A stretch of DNA of 64,000 nucleotides from Hymenobacter artigasi (lineage in GTDB: Bacteria; Bacteroidota; Bacteroidia; Cytophagales; Hymenobacteraceae), in NCBI RefSeq assembly GCF_012275535.1, contig NZ_JAAVTK010000003.1, positions 417,350 through 481,349 on the forward strand, given 5' to 3'. Made by a program: the position numbers and the translations under genes. The notes beneath the pieces are model-generated. The model searched no databases. It was not told where the DNA came from and saw nothing but the letters and a program-made list of their open reading frames with translations. Shown here one piece after another: positions 44,312-53,406 of this stretch (positions are counted from its first letter, which is position 1; the number at the start of each line of letters is the position of its first letter).

Positions 44312-44938
44312 ATGAAAACTGTTACCCGTACGCTGTTTCTGGCAGCTCTCACTGCTGCTTCCGGATTTTTCGCCTCCTGTTCCGACAAGCACAACGACGA
44401 CATGCCCGCCCCCGCCGACCCCAAGCCGGCTTTTCAAATGAGCAGTTACTTTGACTTCATAACCATCACCCCCGCCGGTGGCACCGCCCACTCGGGCTAC
44501 GGCACCGGCTACCGGCCGTCCGACATTGTGGCCACCGCCACCTTAGGGCCGCAGGTGCTGGCGCTGGATTTTGAGGCGGGTACCGACAACACCTACTTTG
44601 AAGTAGAACGCGCCAAACTCGCGGCCAAGTGGGTGGGCACCTACTCCCTGCGCTGCCGCAACCGCACCTCCGACCCAGTCTTTAGCTCCTATATCTACAC
44701 CGTGCGCACCGCCACCGGCAGCAGCGGCGCCATCTACCGCTTCAGCGACACTACCCGCGAACTGACCGGCAACGTTGCCATCACGGCCTACGATGCCCAG
44801 CGCCAGTTGGTGAGCGGCACCTACGAAGTGCGGGCGCCCGAGCAGAATGAGCCCAGCACATCCATTTCGATTGGCGGACCCAAGTGCACCATTATACTGG
44901 AAGGCAGCTTTGAAAACCTCAAGGTGAAGGCCCAATAA
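44312..44938 (+). CDS. Lipoprotein of unknown function
   Basis: I start at ATG 44312 (MKTVTRTLFLAALTAASGFF), since the frame upstream runs through the M16 terminator. About 208 residues with a clear lipobox (FFASCSDK), so membrane-anchored. The mature domain looks like a beta-sandwich (FDFITITPAGGTAHSGYG, KWVGTYSLRCRNRTSDP, GNVAITAYDAQRQLVSGTY). I do not recognise a named family. It is transcribed alone and has a strong terminator 22 nt after the stop. Confidence 0.78.
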   Translation: MKTVTRTLFLAALTAASGFFASCSDKHNDDMPAPADPKPAFQMSSYFDFITITPAGGTAHSGYGTGYRPSDIVATATLGPQVLALDFEAGTDNTYFEVERAKLAAKWVGTYSLRCRNRTSDPVFSSYIYTVRTATGSSGAIYRFSDTTRELTGNVAITAYDAQRQLVSGTYEVRAPEQNEPSTSISIGGPKCTIILEGSFENLKVKAQ

Positions 44939-44960
44939 GCGGCCATCATTCTCGTCTGAA

Positions 44961-44995
44961 GGAGCCGTTCTGATTATTCAGAACGGCTCCTTTTT
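44961..44995 (+). terminator. Rho-independent terminator
   Basis: GGAGCCGTTCTGA-TTAT-TCAGAACGGCTCC followed by TTTTT: a perfect 13-bp stem 22 nt after the lipoprotein stop. Confidence 0.93.
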
Positions 44996-45106
44996 GCTTG
45001 TTGAAAAGTAGTAGTCGCTGCTTTGACCGTGCCGGGAATAATGGCAACATCATCGCCTGCCCTCATAATCATAATGAATACAACATTCAATTTAATAATC
45101 TTAAAT

Positions 45107-45114
45107 TATATTTG
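45107..45114 (+). promoter_or_regulatory. -7 box TATATTTG of oxyR
   Basis: Exact TAnnTTTG match in an AT-rich stretch, 60 nt upstream of the oxyR ATG. Confidence 0.6.
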
Positions 45115-45174
45115 TGTATCTTGTCACAGCCCCTGGGCCAAGCAAAGCTCTCATCCAGACCCTCAAGTAGCCCG

Positions 45175-46101
45175 ATGAACCTGCAGCAGCTCACCTACCT
45201 CGTAGCCCTCGATACCCACCGCCAGTTTGGCCTCGCCGCCGAGAAAAGCTGCGTGAGCCAGCCCGCCCTCAGCGTGCAGGTGCAAAAGCTGGAGGAAGAG
45301 CTGGGCGTGCTGCTCTTCGACCGCACCCAGCGCGGGGCCGAGCCCACCGCCGTGGGGGCCAAAGTCATTGCCCAGGCCCGGCGCGTACTGCGCGAGGCCC
45401 AGCAGCTGCGCGAGCTGGTGCAGGTAGAAAAGGGCGAAATAGTGGGCGAGCTGCGCCTGGGCGTCATCCCCACGCTGGCCCCGTACCTGGTGCCGCGCTT
45501 CCTGGGGGGCCTCACCACGGCTTACCCCAGCCTGCGGGTGCACATTGAGGAGCTGCGCTCCGAAGAAATTATGCAGCAGCTGAAAGACCACCGGCTGGAC
45601 GTGGGCCTGCTCGTGACGCCCCTCGACGACCGGCAGCTGCACGAGTTGCCGGTCCTCGATGAGCCCTTCCTGCTACTTGCTTCAGAAAACCACCCACTGG
45701 CCGCCCACGCCACCGTGCGCCCCACCGACCTCCAGCAACCCGGCCTCTGGCTGATGCAGCAGGGCCACTGCTTCCGCAGCCAGGTGGTGAACCTGTGTGG
45801 CGCAGCCTCCCCCACCGGGGCCATCGCCTACGAAAGCGGCTCGATTGAGACGCTGCAGGAGCTGGTGCGTCGGCAGGGCGGCTACACCCTGGTGCCAGAG
45901 CTGGCCGTATTGGAGGAGGTGGAAACCAATCGGCTCCTAAAACGGTTCGTGGCCCCGGAACCGGTGCGCGAGGTGAGCCTGGTGGTGCATCATGGCTTTG
46001 TGCGCACGCAGCTGCTCACGGTGCTGCGCGGCCTTATTCTGGCCAGTGTGCCGGCCCGGCTACACGCCCGGGAATCGGGCGAGAGGGTGCGCTGGCGGTA
46101 G
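45175..46101 (+). CDS. oxyR: OxyR-type LysR regulator of peroxide response
   Basis: I start at ATG 45175 (MNLQQLTYLVALDTHRQFGL), the normal LysR start; the upstream extension is AT-rich non-coding sequence. 308 residues: winged helix-turn-helix (2-60, AAEKSCVSQPALSVQVQKLE) and a periplasmic-binding-like sensor domain. The peroxidatic and resolving cysteines are conserved in GHCFRSQVVNLCG and fall at residues 199 and 208, the same numbers as in E. coli OxyR. It should therefore sense H2O2 through a disulfide. No catalase or peroxiredoxin gene is adjacent, so targets are elsewhere. Confidence 0.9.
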   Translation: MNLQQLTYLVALDTHRQFGLAAEKSCVSQPALSVQVQKLEEELGVLLFDRTQRGAEPTAVGAKVIAQARRVLREAQQLRELVQVEKGEIVGELRLGVIPTLAPYLVPRFLGGLTTAYPSLRVHIEELRSEEIMQQLKDHRLDVGLLVTPLDDRQLHELPVLDEPFLLLASENHPLAAHATVRPTDLQQPGLWLMQQGHCFRSQVVNLCGAASPTGAIAYESGSIETLQELVRRQGGYTLVPELAVLEEVETNRLLKRFVAPEPVREVSLVVHHGFVRTQLLTVLRGLILASVPARLHARESGERVRWR

Positions 46102-46286
46102 CCGGACCGGTTCCGTTTTTTATCAATTAGCCCCATTATGCTGGTTTGTTTGCAGTGTAGCAAGCAAGCCGAATATCCTATTTTTTACGTACCTGTCTGC
46201 AATTAGCAAGCCTGGGTGACGTTCCTATTACCGCCTGGTTTTTGCAAGCATTTCCTTCTTTTCGCTTCCTTCTTTCCGTTCTTTCA

Positions 46287-48284
46287 ATGCCTGCCTCAGC
46301 CGCGCGCCTGCTGCTGCTACTCCTGTGGCTATCCCTCAGTGGCTGGGGGCTGAATGCACGCGCCCAAAACCCGGCTACCGATAGCCTGCGGCGCGTGCTG
46401 GCACACACCCCGCCCGACTCGGCCCGGGTGCTGCTGCTGCTGGAGCTGGGCCGCACCTACCGGGCCTCGAAGCCCGACTCGACCATGTACCTGGCCCAGA
46501 AGGCCTGGCAGCTGGCGCGGCAGCTCAACTTCGACAAAGGCCGTGGCCGGGCGCAGAGCATGATTGGCATGGTGCTGCGCGAGCGCGGCGAACTGCCCAA
46601 GGCCTACGCCAACCAGCGGATTGCCCTCCAAATCAGCCGCCAAAGCCACGACCCGGAAGGCGAGGCCTATAGCCTGAACAGCCTGGGCAACATCAGCCTC
46701 GACCTGCGCCAGTACCCGCAGGCCATTGAGCACTACCGCGCTTCGGAAGCACTATACCGCCGCCTGCACCGGCTGCCGTGGGTGGCGGGCACCCTCACCA
46801 ACCTGGGCAGCTGCTACGAGAAGCTCAACCAGCTCGATTCGGCCCTGGCCCTGCAGCAGCGGGCCGAAACGCTCATTGCGCAGAACCTCCGGCCCCGGCT
46901 GGCCGTGGCGCTGGCCCTGCGCAACATGGGCATGGTGCAGGCCCGCCTGGGCCACTCCCCCGAAGCATTTGCCTACTACCGCCGGGCACTGCACGAAACC
47001 CAGGCCACCAACGACTTGCGCAACCGGGCCATGGCGCACTACCACATGGCGCTGCTGTTTGAGCAGCTGCACCAGCCCGATTCGAGCCTGTTGCACGCCC
47101 GCCACGCGCTGCGCAATGCTCAGGCCGTGTCGTACCGCCTCACGGTGATGGATGCCGGGGCGCTGCTGGCGCGGCTGTACCAGGCCCGCCACCGGCCCGA
47201 TAGTGCCTTCCACTACCAAAGCCTGGCCGGGGCCGCGCGCGACAGCATTTATAGCCCCGAGAAATTTCAGCAGCTGGAGCTGCTGGCTTTTACCGAGCAG
47301 CAGCTCCAGCTGCGGCAACGGGCCCAGCAGGCTGAGCAAACCGCCCGCTACCAGCGTGCCGGCTTGCTCGGCCTGCTGGGGGTGCTGCTCACGGTGGCGC
47401 TGGTGCTGGGCTGGGCCAACCGCCGCCAGCGCCGCGCCAACCGCCTCCTGAACGAGCGCAACGCCCAGATTGAAGCCCAGCGCAATGCCCTGGACGAGGC
47501 CCTGACCGAAGTGCGCGCCGTTCAGGCGCAGCTGGTGGCGGCCGAGAAATGGGCCTTCGTGGGCGAGCTTTCGGCGGGCATTGCCAATGAGCTGCAGAAC
47601 CCGCTGGCCTTCATGCGCAAGTTTGCCGATGTGAGCGTGGGCCTGCTCGACCACGACAGCACCACGCCAACCGCAGGCCTGGAGCAGCAGATAATGGACG
47701 GCCTGAAGCAGAACCTGCACGAAATCAGCGCGCACGGGCAGCGGGCGTCGGCCATCATTGCCGATATGCTGGCCCATGCCCGCCCCGGCCCCCGGCAGCC
47801 CGTGCCCACCGACCTCAACGCCCTGGTGGCCGAGTACCTACGCCTGGCCTACCAGGGTGCGCCGGGCCAGCAGCTCACGCCCGCTGTGGAGCTCGAAGTT
47901 CATTTCGACCCGGCCGTGGGCACCGTGGCCGCCGTGCCGCAGGAGCTGGGCCGGGCCATGCTGAATCTGTTTGCGAATGCTTTTTATGCAGTGCGGCAAC
48001 ACCAGCAGGCCAGTGGCCCTGGCTTTCAGCCCCAGGTGAGCGTGCAGACGCGGCGCGAGGGCGACTCGATAACGGTAGAAGTGTACGACAACGGCTTCGG
48101 CATCCCGGCCAGCGTGGCGGAACGGGTGTTTCAGCCCTTCTTCACCACCAAGCCTGCTGGCGAAGGCACGGGCCTGGGACTGTCGCTGGCATACGACATT
48201 ATCACGAAGGGCCACCAGGGCACGCTGACCATCGAAACGGAGGAAGGAAAGTTCACCCGGTTCACGGTACGTTTACCCGCCTAA
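46287..48284 (+). CDS. TPR-containing sensor kinase with Asn in place of the phospho-acceptor His
   Basis: I start at ATG 46287, which gives a signal peptide (LLLLLLWLSLSGWGLNARAQ). About 665 residues. The periplasmic part has six to seven TPR repeats (e.g. GNISLDLRQYPQAIEHYRAS, RNMGMVQARLGHSPEAFAYY), then a membrane helix (AGLLGLLGVLLTVALVLGWA), a coiled coil and a kinase core. The H-box reads GELSAGIANELQNPLAFM: the expected GIAHELQNP has Asn (residue 434, codon AAT at 47586-47588). The ATPase domain looks intact (MLNLFANAFYAV, VYDNGFGIP, TTKPAGEGTGLGLSLAYDI). No response regulator gene is adjacent. Confidence 0.88.
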   Translation: MPASAARLLLLLLWLSLSGWGLNARAQNPATDSLRRVLAHTPPDSARVLLLLELGRTYRASKPDSTMYLAQKAWQLARQLNFDKGRGRAQSMIGMVLRERGELPKAYANQRIALQISRQSHDPEGEAYSLNSLGNISLDLRQYPQAIEHYRASEALYRRLHRLPWVAGTLTNLGSCYEKLNQLDSALALQQRAETLIAQNLRPRLAVALALRNMGMVQARLGHSPEAFAYYRRALHETQATNDLRNRAMAHYHMALLFEQLHQPDSSLLHARHALRNAQAVSYRLTVMDAGALLARLYQARHRPDSAFHYQSLAGAARDSIYSPEKFQQLELLAFTEQQLQLRQRAQQAEQTARYQRAGLLGLLGVLLTVALVLGWANRRQRRANRLLNERNAQIEAQRNALDEALTEVRAVQAQLVAAEKWAFVGELSAGIANELQNPLAFMRKFADVSVGLLDHDSTTPTAGLEQQIMDGLKQNLHEISAHGQRASAIIADMLAHARPGPRQPVPTDLNALVAEYLRLAYQGAPGQQLTPAVELEVHFDPAVGTVAAVPQELGRAMLNLFANAFYAVRQHQQASGPGFQPQVSVQTRREGDSITVEVYDNGFGIPASVAERVFQPFFTTKPAGEGTGLGLSLAYDIITKGHQGTLTIETEEGKFTRFTVRLPA

Positions 48285-48289
48285 CTTTG
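48282..48289 (+). promoter_or_regulatory. -7 box TAACTTTG overlapping the kinase stop codon
   Basis: Exact TAnnTTTG match whose first three bases are the TAA stop of the preceding kinase. It lies 24 nt upstream of the amidohydrolase ATG, so that gene has its own promoter despite the tight spacing. Confidence 0.6.
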
Positions 48290-48313
48290 CCGGCACCGCT
48301 TGTCATTGCCCGC

Positions 48314-49753
48314 ATGAAATTATCCCGAGTTATTTTTGGTTTACTGGCGGCCGTGCTGCTGACCACCTGCGCCCGCCGCCCCACCAAGCTGGAGATTTAC
48401 GACGTGGTTATCAACCACGTAAGCATTGTGGATGTGCGCACGGGCCAACTTACGCCCAACCAGGTGGTGGCCATCGCGAAGGGCAAAATAGTAAGTGTGG
48501 AGCTGGCCGATAAGGACAGCTACGCCGCCAAACAGTACGTGAACGGCAACGGCCGCTACCTGATACCGGGCCTGTGGGACATGCACGTACATTTCCGGGG
48601 CGGCGACAGCCTGGCCGCCGCCAATAAAAAAAGCCTGACCCTGTTCCTGGCCCATGGCATCACCACGGTGCGCGACGCGGGTGGCGACCTCACGCCCAGC
48701 ATTTTCCAGTGGCGGCGCGACATGGACGCGGGCCGCCTGGCCGGGCCGCGCATCTTCACGTCGGGCCCCAAGATTGATGGGCCGGGGGCCTACTGGCCGG
48801 GCTCGTTGGAAGTGGAAACCAAGGGCCAAATCCGCAAGGCGCTCGACTCGCTGCAACGGTTGAAGGTGGACTACGTGAAGATTTACGACAGCAAGATTTC
48901 GGGCGCGGCCTACCTCGAAACCATCCGGCTGGCCCAGCGGCGCGGCCTGAAAACCACCGGCCACATGCCCTACTCCGTGAAGCTGAGCGACGCCGTGCAG
49001 CGCGGCCTCGATGCCACCGAGCACCTGTATTACGTGTTCAAGGCCTGCTCCGGCAAGGAGGACAGCCTCACCACGCTGGTGCGCAACAGCCTGGGCACCA
49101 GCAAGCCACTGGGCCTGTTCGCCATGCTGCCGGCCGTGTACGACACGTACAGCCCGGCGGCGGCGGCCCGCATCTTCGCCCTCATGGCCAAGCGCCACAC
49201 GGCCGCCGTGCCCACGCTCTACATCGGCAAGACGCTAACCGAACTGCCCGAAAACGACCACGCCCGCGACTCCCTGCTGGCCTACATCGACCCGAAGATT
49301 CAGGCTACTTACCAGCGCCGCCTCGCCAGTGCCCGCACGCAGCCGCTGGCCAGCCAGAATTTCAGCCGGAAGCTGGAAACCAAATTCTTAAGCATGATTC
49401 CGACCATGCAGGCCGCCGGCGTAACCCTGCTGGCCGGCTCCGATAGCGGCCCGTTCAACTCGTTCATCTACCCCGGCGCCTCGCTCCAGGAGGAGGTGAT
49501 TTTGCTGGTGAAAGCCGGCCTCACGCCGCTGCAGGCGCTGCAGGCCGCCACCCTCAACGGGGCCCGCTTCATGGGCGTGGCCGGGCAAACCGTCGCCATC
49601 GCCCCCGGCAAAGACGCCGACCTGGTGCTCCTGACCGCCAACCCGCTGGAAGACATCAGCAACATCAAAAAAATTGACGCCGTGATTTCCCGTGGCAAGG
49701 CCTACCCCGCCGCCACGCTGGCCAATATGATGCGCGCCATCCGCAATCACTAG
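48314..49753 (+). CDS. Amidohydrolase-family lipoprotein
   Basis: I start at ATG 48314 (MKLSRVIFGLLAAVLLTTCARR), giving a lipobox at LLTTC; the TTG at 48287 lies in the promoter. About 479 residues. Metal-dependent hydrolase marks: GRYLIPGLWDMHVHF (metal His91 and His93), a central VDYVKIYDSK (candidate bridging Lys), TTGHMPY and ATEHLYYV (His ligands), LLAGSDSGPFN (catalytic Asp) and LKAGLTPLQAL-type C-terminus. Related proteins include imidazolonepropionase-like and prolidase-like hydrolases; the substrate is not clear. Anchored in the outer or inner membrane, facing the periplasm. Confidence 0.9.
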   Translation: MKLSRVIFGLLAAVLLTTCARRPTKLEIYDVVINHVSIVDVRTGQLTPNQVVAIAKGKIVSVELADKDSYAAKQYVNGNGRYLIPGLWDMHVHFRGGDSLAAANKKSLTLFLAHGITTVRDAGGDLTPSIFQWRRDMDAGRLAGPRIFTSGPKIDGPGAYWPGSLEVETKGQIRKALDSLQRLKVDYVKIYDSKISGAAYLETIRLAQRRGLKTTGHMPYSVKLSDAVQRGLDATEHLYYVFKACSGKEDSLTTLVRNSLGTSKPLGLFAMLPAVYDTYSPAAAARIFALMAKRHTAAVPTLYIGKTLTELPENDHARDSLLAYIDPKIQATYQRRLASARTQPLASQNFSRKLETKFLSMIPTMQAAGVTLLAGSDSGPFNSFIYPGASLQEEVILLVKAGLTPLQALQAATLNGARFMGVAGQTVAIAPGKDADLVLLTANPLEDISNIKKIDAVISRGKAYPAATLANMMRAIRNH

Positions 49754-49935
49754 GACCACTGATTAGCACGGATTTTAGCGGATTTCACGGATTTTGTAGT
49801 CGATTGCTACGACTAAAATCGCTCCGAAATAGGGTGCGGGGTACTGATAAATCCAGCCAAACGGAAACCAAAGCTGTACTGGGATTCGACTACAAAATCC
49901 GTGAAATCCGCTAAAATCCGTGCTAATCAGTGGTC
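49754..49935. repeat. Palindromic element, family F, 49-bp perfect arms
   Basis: Arms 49754-49802 and 49887-49935 (GACCACTGATTAGCACGGAT...) are perfect inverted copies, with iterated GGATTT words inside. It fills the gap between two convergent genes and starts on the base after the amidohydrolase stop. The core CACTGATTAGC-CGGATT is shared with 32441-32607 and 36243-36654. Confidence 0.94.
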
Positions 49936-52583
49936 TAGAAACCCACCCCTATCCGGAAGCCGGTACCCAACCGCTGGCCGCTTTGCAGGGCCGTATAAAA
50001 ATCAACCCGCAGCACTTTCAGGATGTGCTCCACGCCCGCGCCCAGCTCCACGTAGTGGCCGGCCTGGGCGGTAGTGAGGTAGTTGAGCGACACCACTTCC
50101 TGCCATTTTAGCTTGCGGAAGAGCGGGACTTTATTGAAGATGAAGCCGTTGAAGTGGTGGTCGTAGTGGGCTTCGAGGTAGGTATTGTTGGTGCTGAAGC
50201 GGTAGTAATCCAGCAGCTGAAACTCGCTGAAATTGCCGGCGAGCAGGGTTTGGTTGCCGGAGAAATGGCGGTAGTCGATGAAGGTCATCCCCTCCTGCTT
50301 GCCCACGAAGCCGCCCACGCTCACGCGGAAGCTGCTGGCACCCAACAGGCCCAGCGGCACATTGTCGCGCACGCCGGCCTGCAGCAGCAGGTAGCGCACA
50401 TCGGCCCCCAGCGCGTGCGGCACGGCCAGGCGGCCCTGCACGTTGAAGGTGGGCCACTTCGAGCCGAGGTTGAACTTGCCATCGGGCCGACTGATGTAGC
50501 GCTGGCCGGGCTTGAAATCGGCCGAAAGCGCCACGGTAAGAATGCGGCTGCGGCCAAAGCCGGTATCGGCCAGCTCGTCGCTCACGGGCCGGTTGGGGGT
50601 GAAGGCGCGGCCGGGCACGTCGTAGATAAGCCGGTCGGTGGTGTTGTACAGCTCGTGGCGGTCGAAGTAGGCGGCGGTGGTGAGCAGGGTCAGGCCGTTC
50701 ACGGGCTCCGTCAGGTAGCTCAGTTCGGCCCCGTCGCGGCGGTATAGCTTGGCATAGTTGCGGTTATCAAACAGCGTGTAGAGCGTGTTGATGAGCGGCG
50801 TCACCTGCGAATTCTTGTCGAAATTCTCGATGGTACGGCCGGCTTTCAGGCCGATTTGCTGGCGGCGGGCCGGGTGCAGCTGCCAGCTAGCGTCTAAACT
50901 GGGATTCAGCTCGTTGCTGCTGAAACCGTAGCGCAGCACCGGCGTGATGCTGAAATTCCGTCGGTCGTCGGTGCGCTTCCGGAAGGTGGCCTGGGCGTTG
51001 AGCACGGCCCCTTCCACGGTGTTGTATTGGAAAATGCGTGACACCGGCAGCACGTAGAACGACGTCTTTTTGAAGCTATTGACGTGCGTGTAGCCGCCCA
51101 TCAGCAGGTTGATGGGCTCGAACTCGTTGCGCTTGCGGTCCATCGAGTCCTGGTAGGGGCGCGAGCGGCGGATGACTTCAGTGCTGTCCTTGACACGGTA
51201 ATCTTTCTGCTCCTCGGCCGTGAGGGGCACCGGACGCACAGCGTCCCAATAGGTCGAGTCGCGCTCGTTAACGCCTTTTTCCACCAGCTGCACCTGGCCG
51301 CGCGGCATCTGAGCGAAGATGTCGTTTTTGAGGGAATCGCGTGCGGCCTGCTTCACTTTTTTGCGCACCTGGGCATTGAGGCCGCGCAGGTCGGGCTTGC
51401 GCTTGCGGATTTGGGCGGCGGTTTCCTGGCCCACGGGGGCAGCGTCTTTACCCTCGACTACCACGGGCGGCGCGGCTTTGGGCGCGGGCGGCGTAGGGTA
51501 GGTGGGCACCACGTTGGCGTAGTTGGAAAGCACGGCCGTGATGTAGCCAGAGCCCTTGAAACCCAGGCCCGATAAGTTGGCCGTAATCTGCTGCGACTGA
51601 ATAAGCCAGACGTTGGCATTGCCCGGGGCGGGGGCATACTGCTGGGCCAGGTGCAGCTCGTCCACGTAGTCGAGCTGGGCATCTTTATCGAGGTGCAAAT
51701 CGACGGAGTGAATGCGCCACGAGCCGTCCACGATGTAGATGTAGCCCGCAAAAACGGGGTCGGTCCGGCGGCGCGGCAGCACCCGTATTTTGTGCACCAG
51801 CACGCCGCCCTGCGGGGTGCTGCCCACCAGCTCGTACTTGTAGAACAGCATGGCGTTGCCCGCGATGGGCGACACAAAGCCGCGCTCCGAAAACCCGGGA
51901 TTTATCAGGTTTTCATAGAAGGTTAGGTTGCGCCCCGCGCTGGCCCGGTTGAAGCTAATGCCGCGCGAGTCGCCGCTGATGCGGCTCGACAACATGCGCT
52001 CCTTCACGATATTGGGCTGGGTGAAGCTGAAATCGGAGAGCGTTTCGGACAGGTAAAAAATACCTTTCTTAATGTCCGGCCCCAGCTTAAACAGGCCCAT
52101 AATTTTGGCCGGCGTTTCGTTGATGCGGCCCAGGGCTTTGATGTAGATGCGGGCGCGGTAGGCGGCCACCTCGCGCTTGTGGTATGCGCGCCACTGCTGT
52201 GCCTCCTGAATGATGGCATAGGCCGGGTCGCGGTCGGATGATTTCACCAGCACCTCGCCCAGGCTGTAGGCCTCTGGCTGGAGCGTGATGTTGACGGTGA
52301 GCGTGGAGTCGCCGCCCGGCACGCGCACCGGCTCAATTTGCTGCTTGTAGCCCACGTACTGGAACACCAAATCGTACTGCCCGGCCGGCAGCCGCAGCAG
52401 GAACTGGCCCTGCTCGTTGGCCCCCGTGCTGGTGGCCGCGCCGCGCACGGCCACGTTGGCAAAGGCCAGGCCCGCCTTGTTGGCCCCGCTCACCGTGCCC
52501 CGGATTACGCCGGCGCGGCTGAGAAATGGCGCGGCATTCAGCAGCAGCGCAAGAAGTAACCAGCGTAAAGAAATTCGCAACAT
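49935..52583 (-). CDS. DUF5686 and CarboxypepD_reg domain outer-membrane protein
   Basis: 882 residues: signal peptide (LRWLLLALLLNAAPFLSRAG), a carboxypeptidase-regulatory-like domain (~24-110, IRGTVSGANKAGLAFANVAV) and the long DUF5686 region: EVLVKSSDRDPAYAIIQEAQ, YKYELVGSTPQGGVLVHKIRV, RRRTDPVFAGYIYIVDGSW, then a beta-barrel half with alternating strands that ends in an aromatic residue (LGTGFRIGVGF), as barrel proteins do. Function unknown; probably a surface or outer-membrane transport/assembly protein specific to Bacteroidota. It converges on the amidohydrolase gene. Confidence 0.9.
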   Translation of the reverse strand: MLRISLRWLLLALLLNAAPFLSRAGVIRGTVSGANKAGLAFANVAVRGAATSTGANEQGQFLLRLPAGQYDLVFQYVGYKQQIEPVRVPGGDSTLTVNITLQPEAYSLGEVLVKSSDRDPAYAIIQEAQQWRAYHKREVAAYRARIYIKALGRINETPAKIMGLFKLGPDIKKGIFYLSETLSDFSFTQPNIVKERMLSSRISGDSRGISFNRASAGRNLTFYENLINPGFSERGFVSPIAGNAMLFYKYELVGSTPQGGVLVHKIRVLPRRRTDPVFAGYIYIVDGSWRIHSVDLHLDKDAQLDYVDELHLAQQYAPAPGNANVWLIQSQQITANLSGLGFKGSGYITAVLSNYANVVPTYPTPPAPKAAPPVVVEGKDAAPVGQETAAQIRKRKPDLRGLNAQVRKKVKQAARDSLKNDIFAQMPRGQVQLVEKGVNERDSTYWDAVRPVPLTAEEQKDYRVKDSTEVIRRSRPYQDSMDRKRNEFEPINLLMGGYTHVNSFKKTSFYVLPVSRIFQYNTVEGAVLNAQATFRKRTDDRRNFSITPVLRYGFSSNELNPSLDASWQLHPARRQQIGLKAGRTIENFDKNSQVTPLINTLYTLFDNRNYAKLYRRDGAELSYLTEPVNGLTLLTTAAYFDRHELYNTTDRLIYDVPGRAFTPNRPVSDELADTGFGRSRILTVALSADFKPGQRYISRPDGKFNLGSKWPTFNVQGRLAVPHALGADVRYLLLQAGVRDNVPLGLLGASSFRVSVGGFVGKQEGMTFIDYRHFSGNQTLLAGNFSEFQLLDYYRFSTNNTYLEAHYDHHFNGFIFNKVPLFRKLKWQEVVSLNYLTTAQAGHYVELGAGVEHILKVLRVDFYTALQSGQRLGTGFRIGVGF

Positions 52584-52773
52584 AAAATCGACGGGCAGAA
52601 AAAAGGCACCCTAAGGTACGGCCCGCCCGCAACTGATGCATAAGGAGGGCCCAAAGGTTGCCTGACAATGTGCCGGCCGGCCGGTGGCAGCGCGCAATAA
52701 TCCGTACCGGAATTGGTAACGAACCGCCCGGCGCGTTGTTTTCCATTACTTGCCGCCCGAAACCCTGCCCCTC

Positions 52774-53280
52774 ATGTTCAAAAATTCCGATAAAGCCCCC
52801 AAACAGTACACGCCCGGCGAGGCCCTGCAAAAAATCGCCGCCTTCTGCGCCTACCAGGAGCGCAACCAGAAAGAAGTCGAGCAAAAGCTAAAGTCCTACG
52901 GCCTCGACGAGGACGAAGCCGGCGAAATCATCATCCGCCTGAGCCGCGAAAAGCTGCTGGACGAGGAGCGGTTTGCCCAGTCGTTCGTGCGCGGCCACTA
53001 CCGGAACAAGAAGTGGGGCCGCCGCCGCATCACACAAGAGCTGAAGCAGAAAGGCATCAGCGAATACTGCATCAAATCGGGCCTTAAGGAAATCGACAGC
53101 GAAGAATACTACCAGAACCTGGTGGACTTAATGGAGAAAAAGGACCGCCAGGAAAAAGAGAAAAACCCACGCGTGCGCCGCATGAAAATCTCGCAGTATC
53201 TCACCGGCAAAGGCTACGAGCAGGACCTGATAAAAATGGCCCTCGATGACCTGGGCAAAGCCCCGGAGGACGAGGAGTAG
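52774..53280 (+). CDS. recX: RecX-family regulatory protein
   Basis: I start at ATG 52774 (MFKNSDKAPKQYTPGEALQK) instead of the TTG at 52750. 168 residues of three-helix repeats typical of RecX: ALQKIAAFCAYQERNQKEVE, LSREKLLDEERFAQSFVRGH, NKKWGRRRITQELKQKGIS and RMKISQYLTGKGYEQDLI. RecX binds RecA filaments and limits strand exchange. recA is not in this window, so regulation is at a distance. It is unusually rich in Lys/Glu for the family, as is common in this phylum. Confidence 0.9.
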   Translation: MFKNSDKAPKQYTPGEALQKIAAFCAYQERNQKEVEQKLKSYGLDEDEAGEIIIRLSREKLLDEERFAQSFVRGHYRNKKWGRRRITQELKQKGISEYCIKSGLKEIDSEEYYQNLVDLMEKKDRQEKEKNPRVRRMKISQYLTGKGYEQDLIKMALDDLGKAPEDEE

Positions 53281-53297
53281 CATAGAGCGCTCCGAAA

Positions 53298-53404
53298 CGG
53301 TCATGCCGAGCGCAGCCGAGGCATCTCGCGTGCCGCCACTAACTCATTCTATCAATTGAGTTACTACTCCATGCGAGATGCCTCGGCTGCGCTCGGCATG
53401 ACCG
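53298..53404. repeat. Palindromic element, family B, 32-bp perfect arms
   Basis: Arms 53298-53329 and 53373-53404 (CGGTCATGCCGAGCGCAGCC..., ending CATCTCGC) are perfect inverted copies with a 43-nt loop. It lies between the convergent recX and DUF4230 genes, 2 nt from the DUF4230 stop. The arms match those at 8717-8814 almost base for base, but the loops differ. Confidence 0.94.
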
Positions 53405-53406
53405 TT

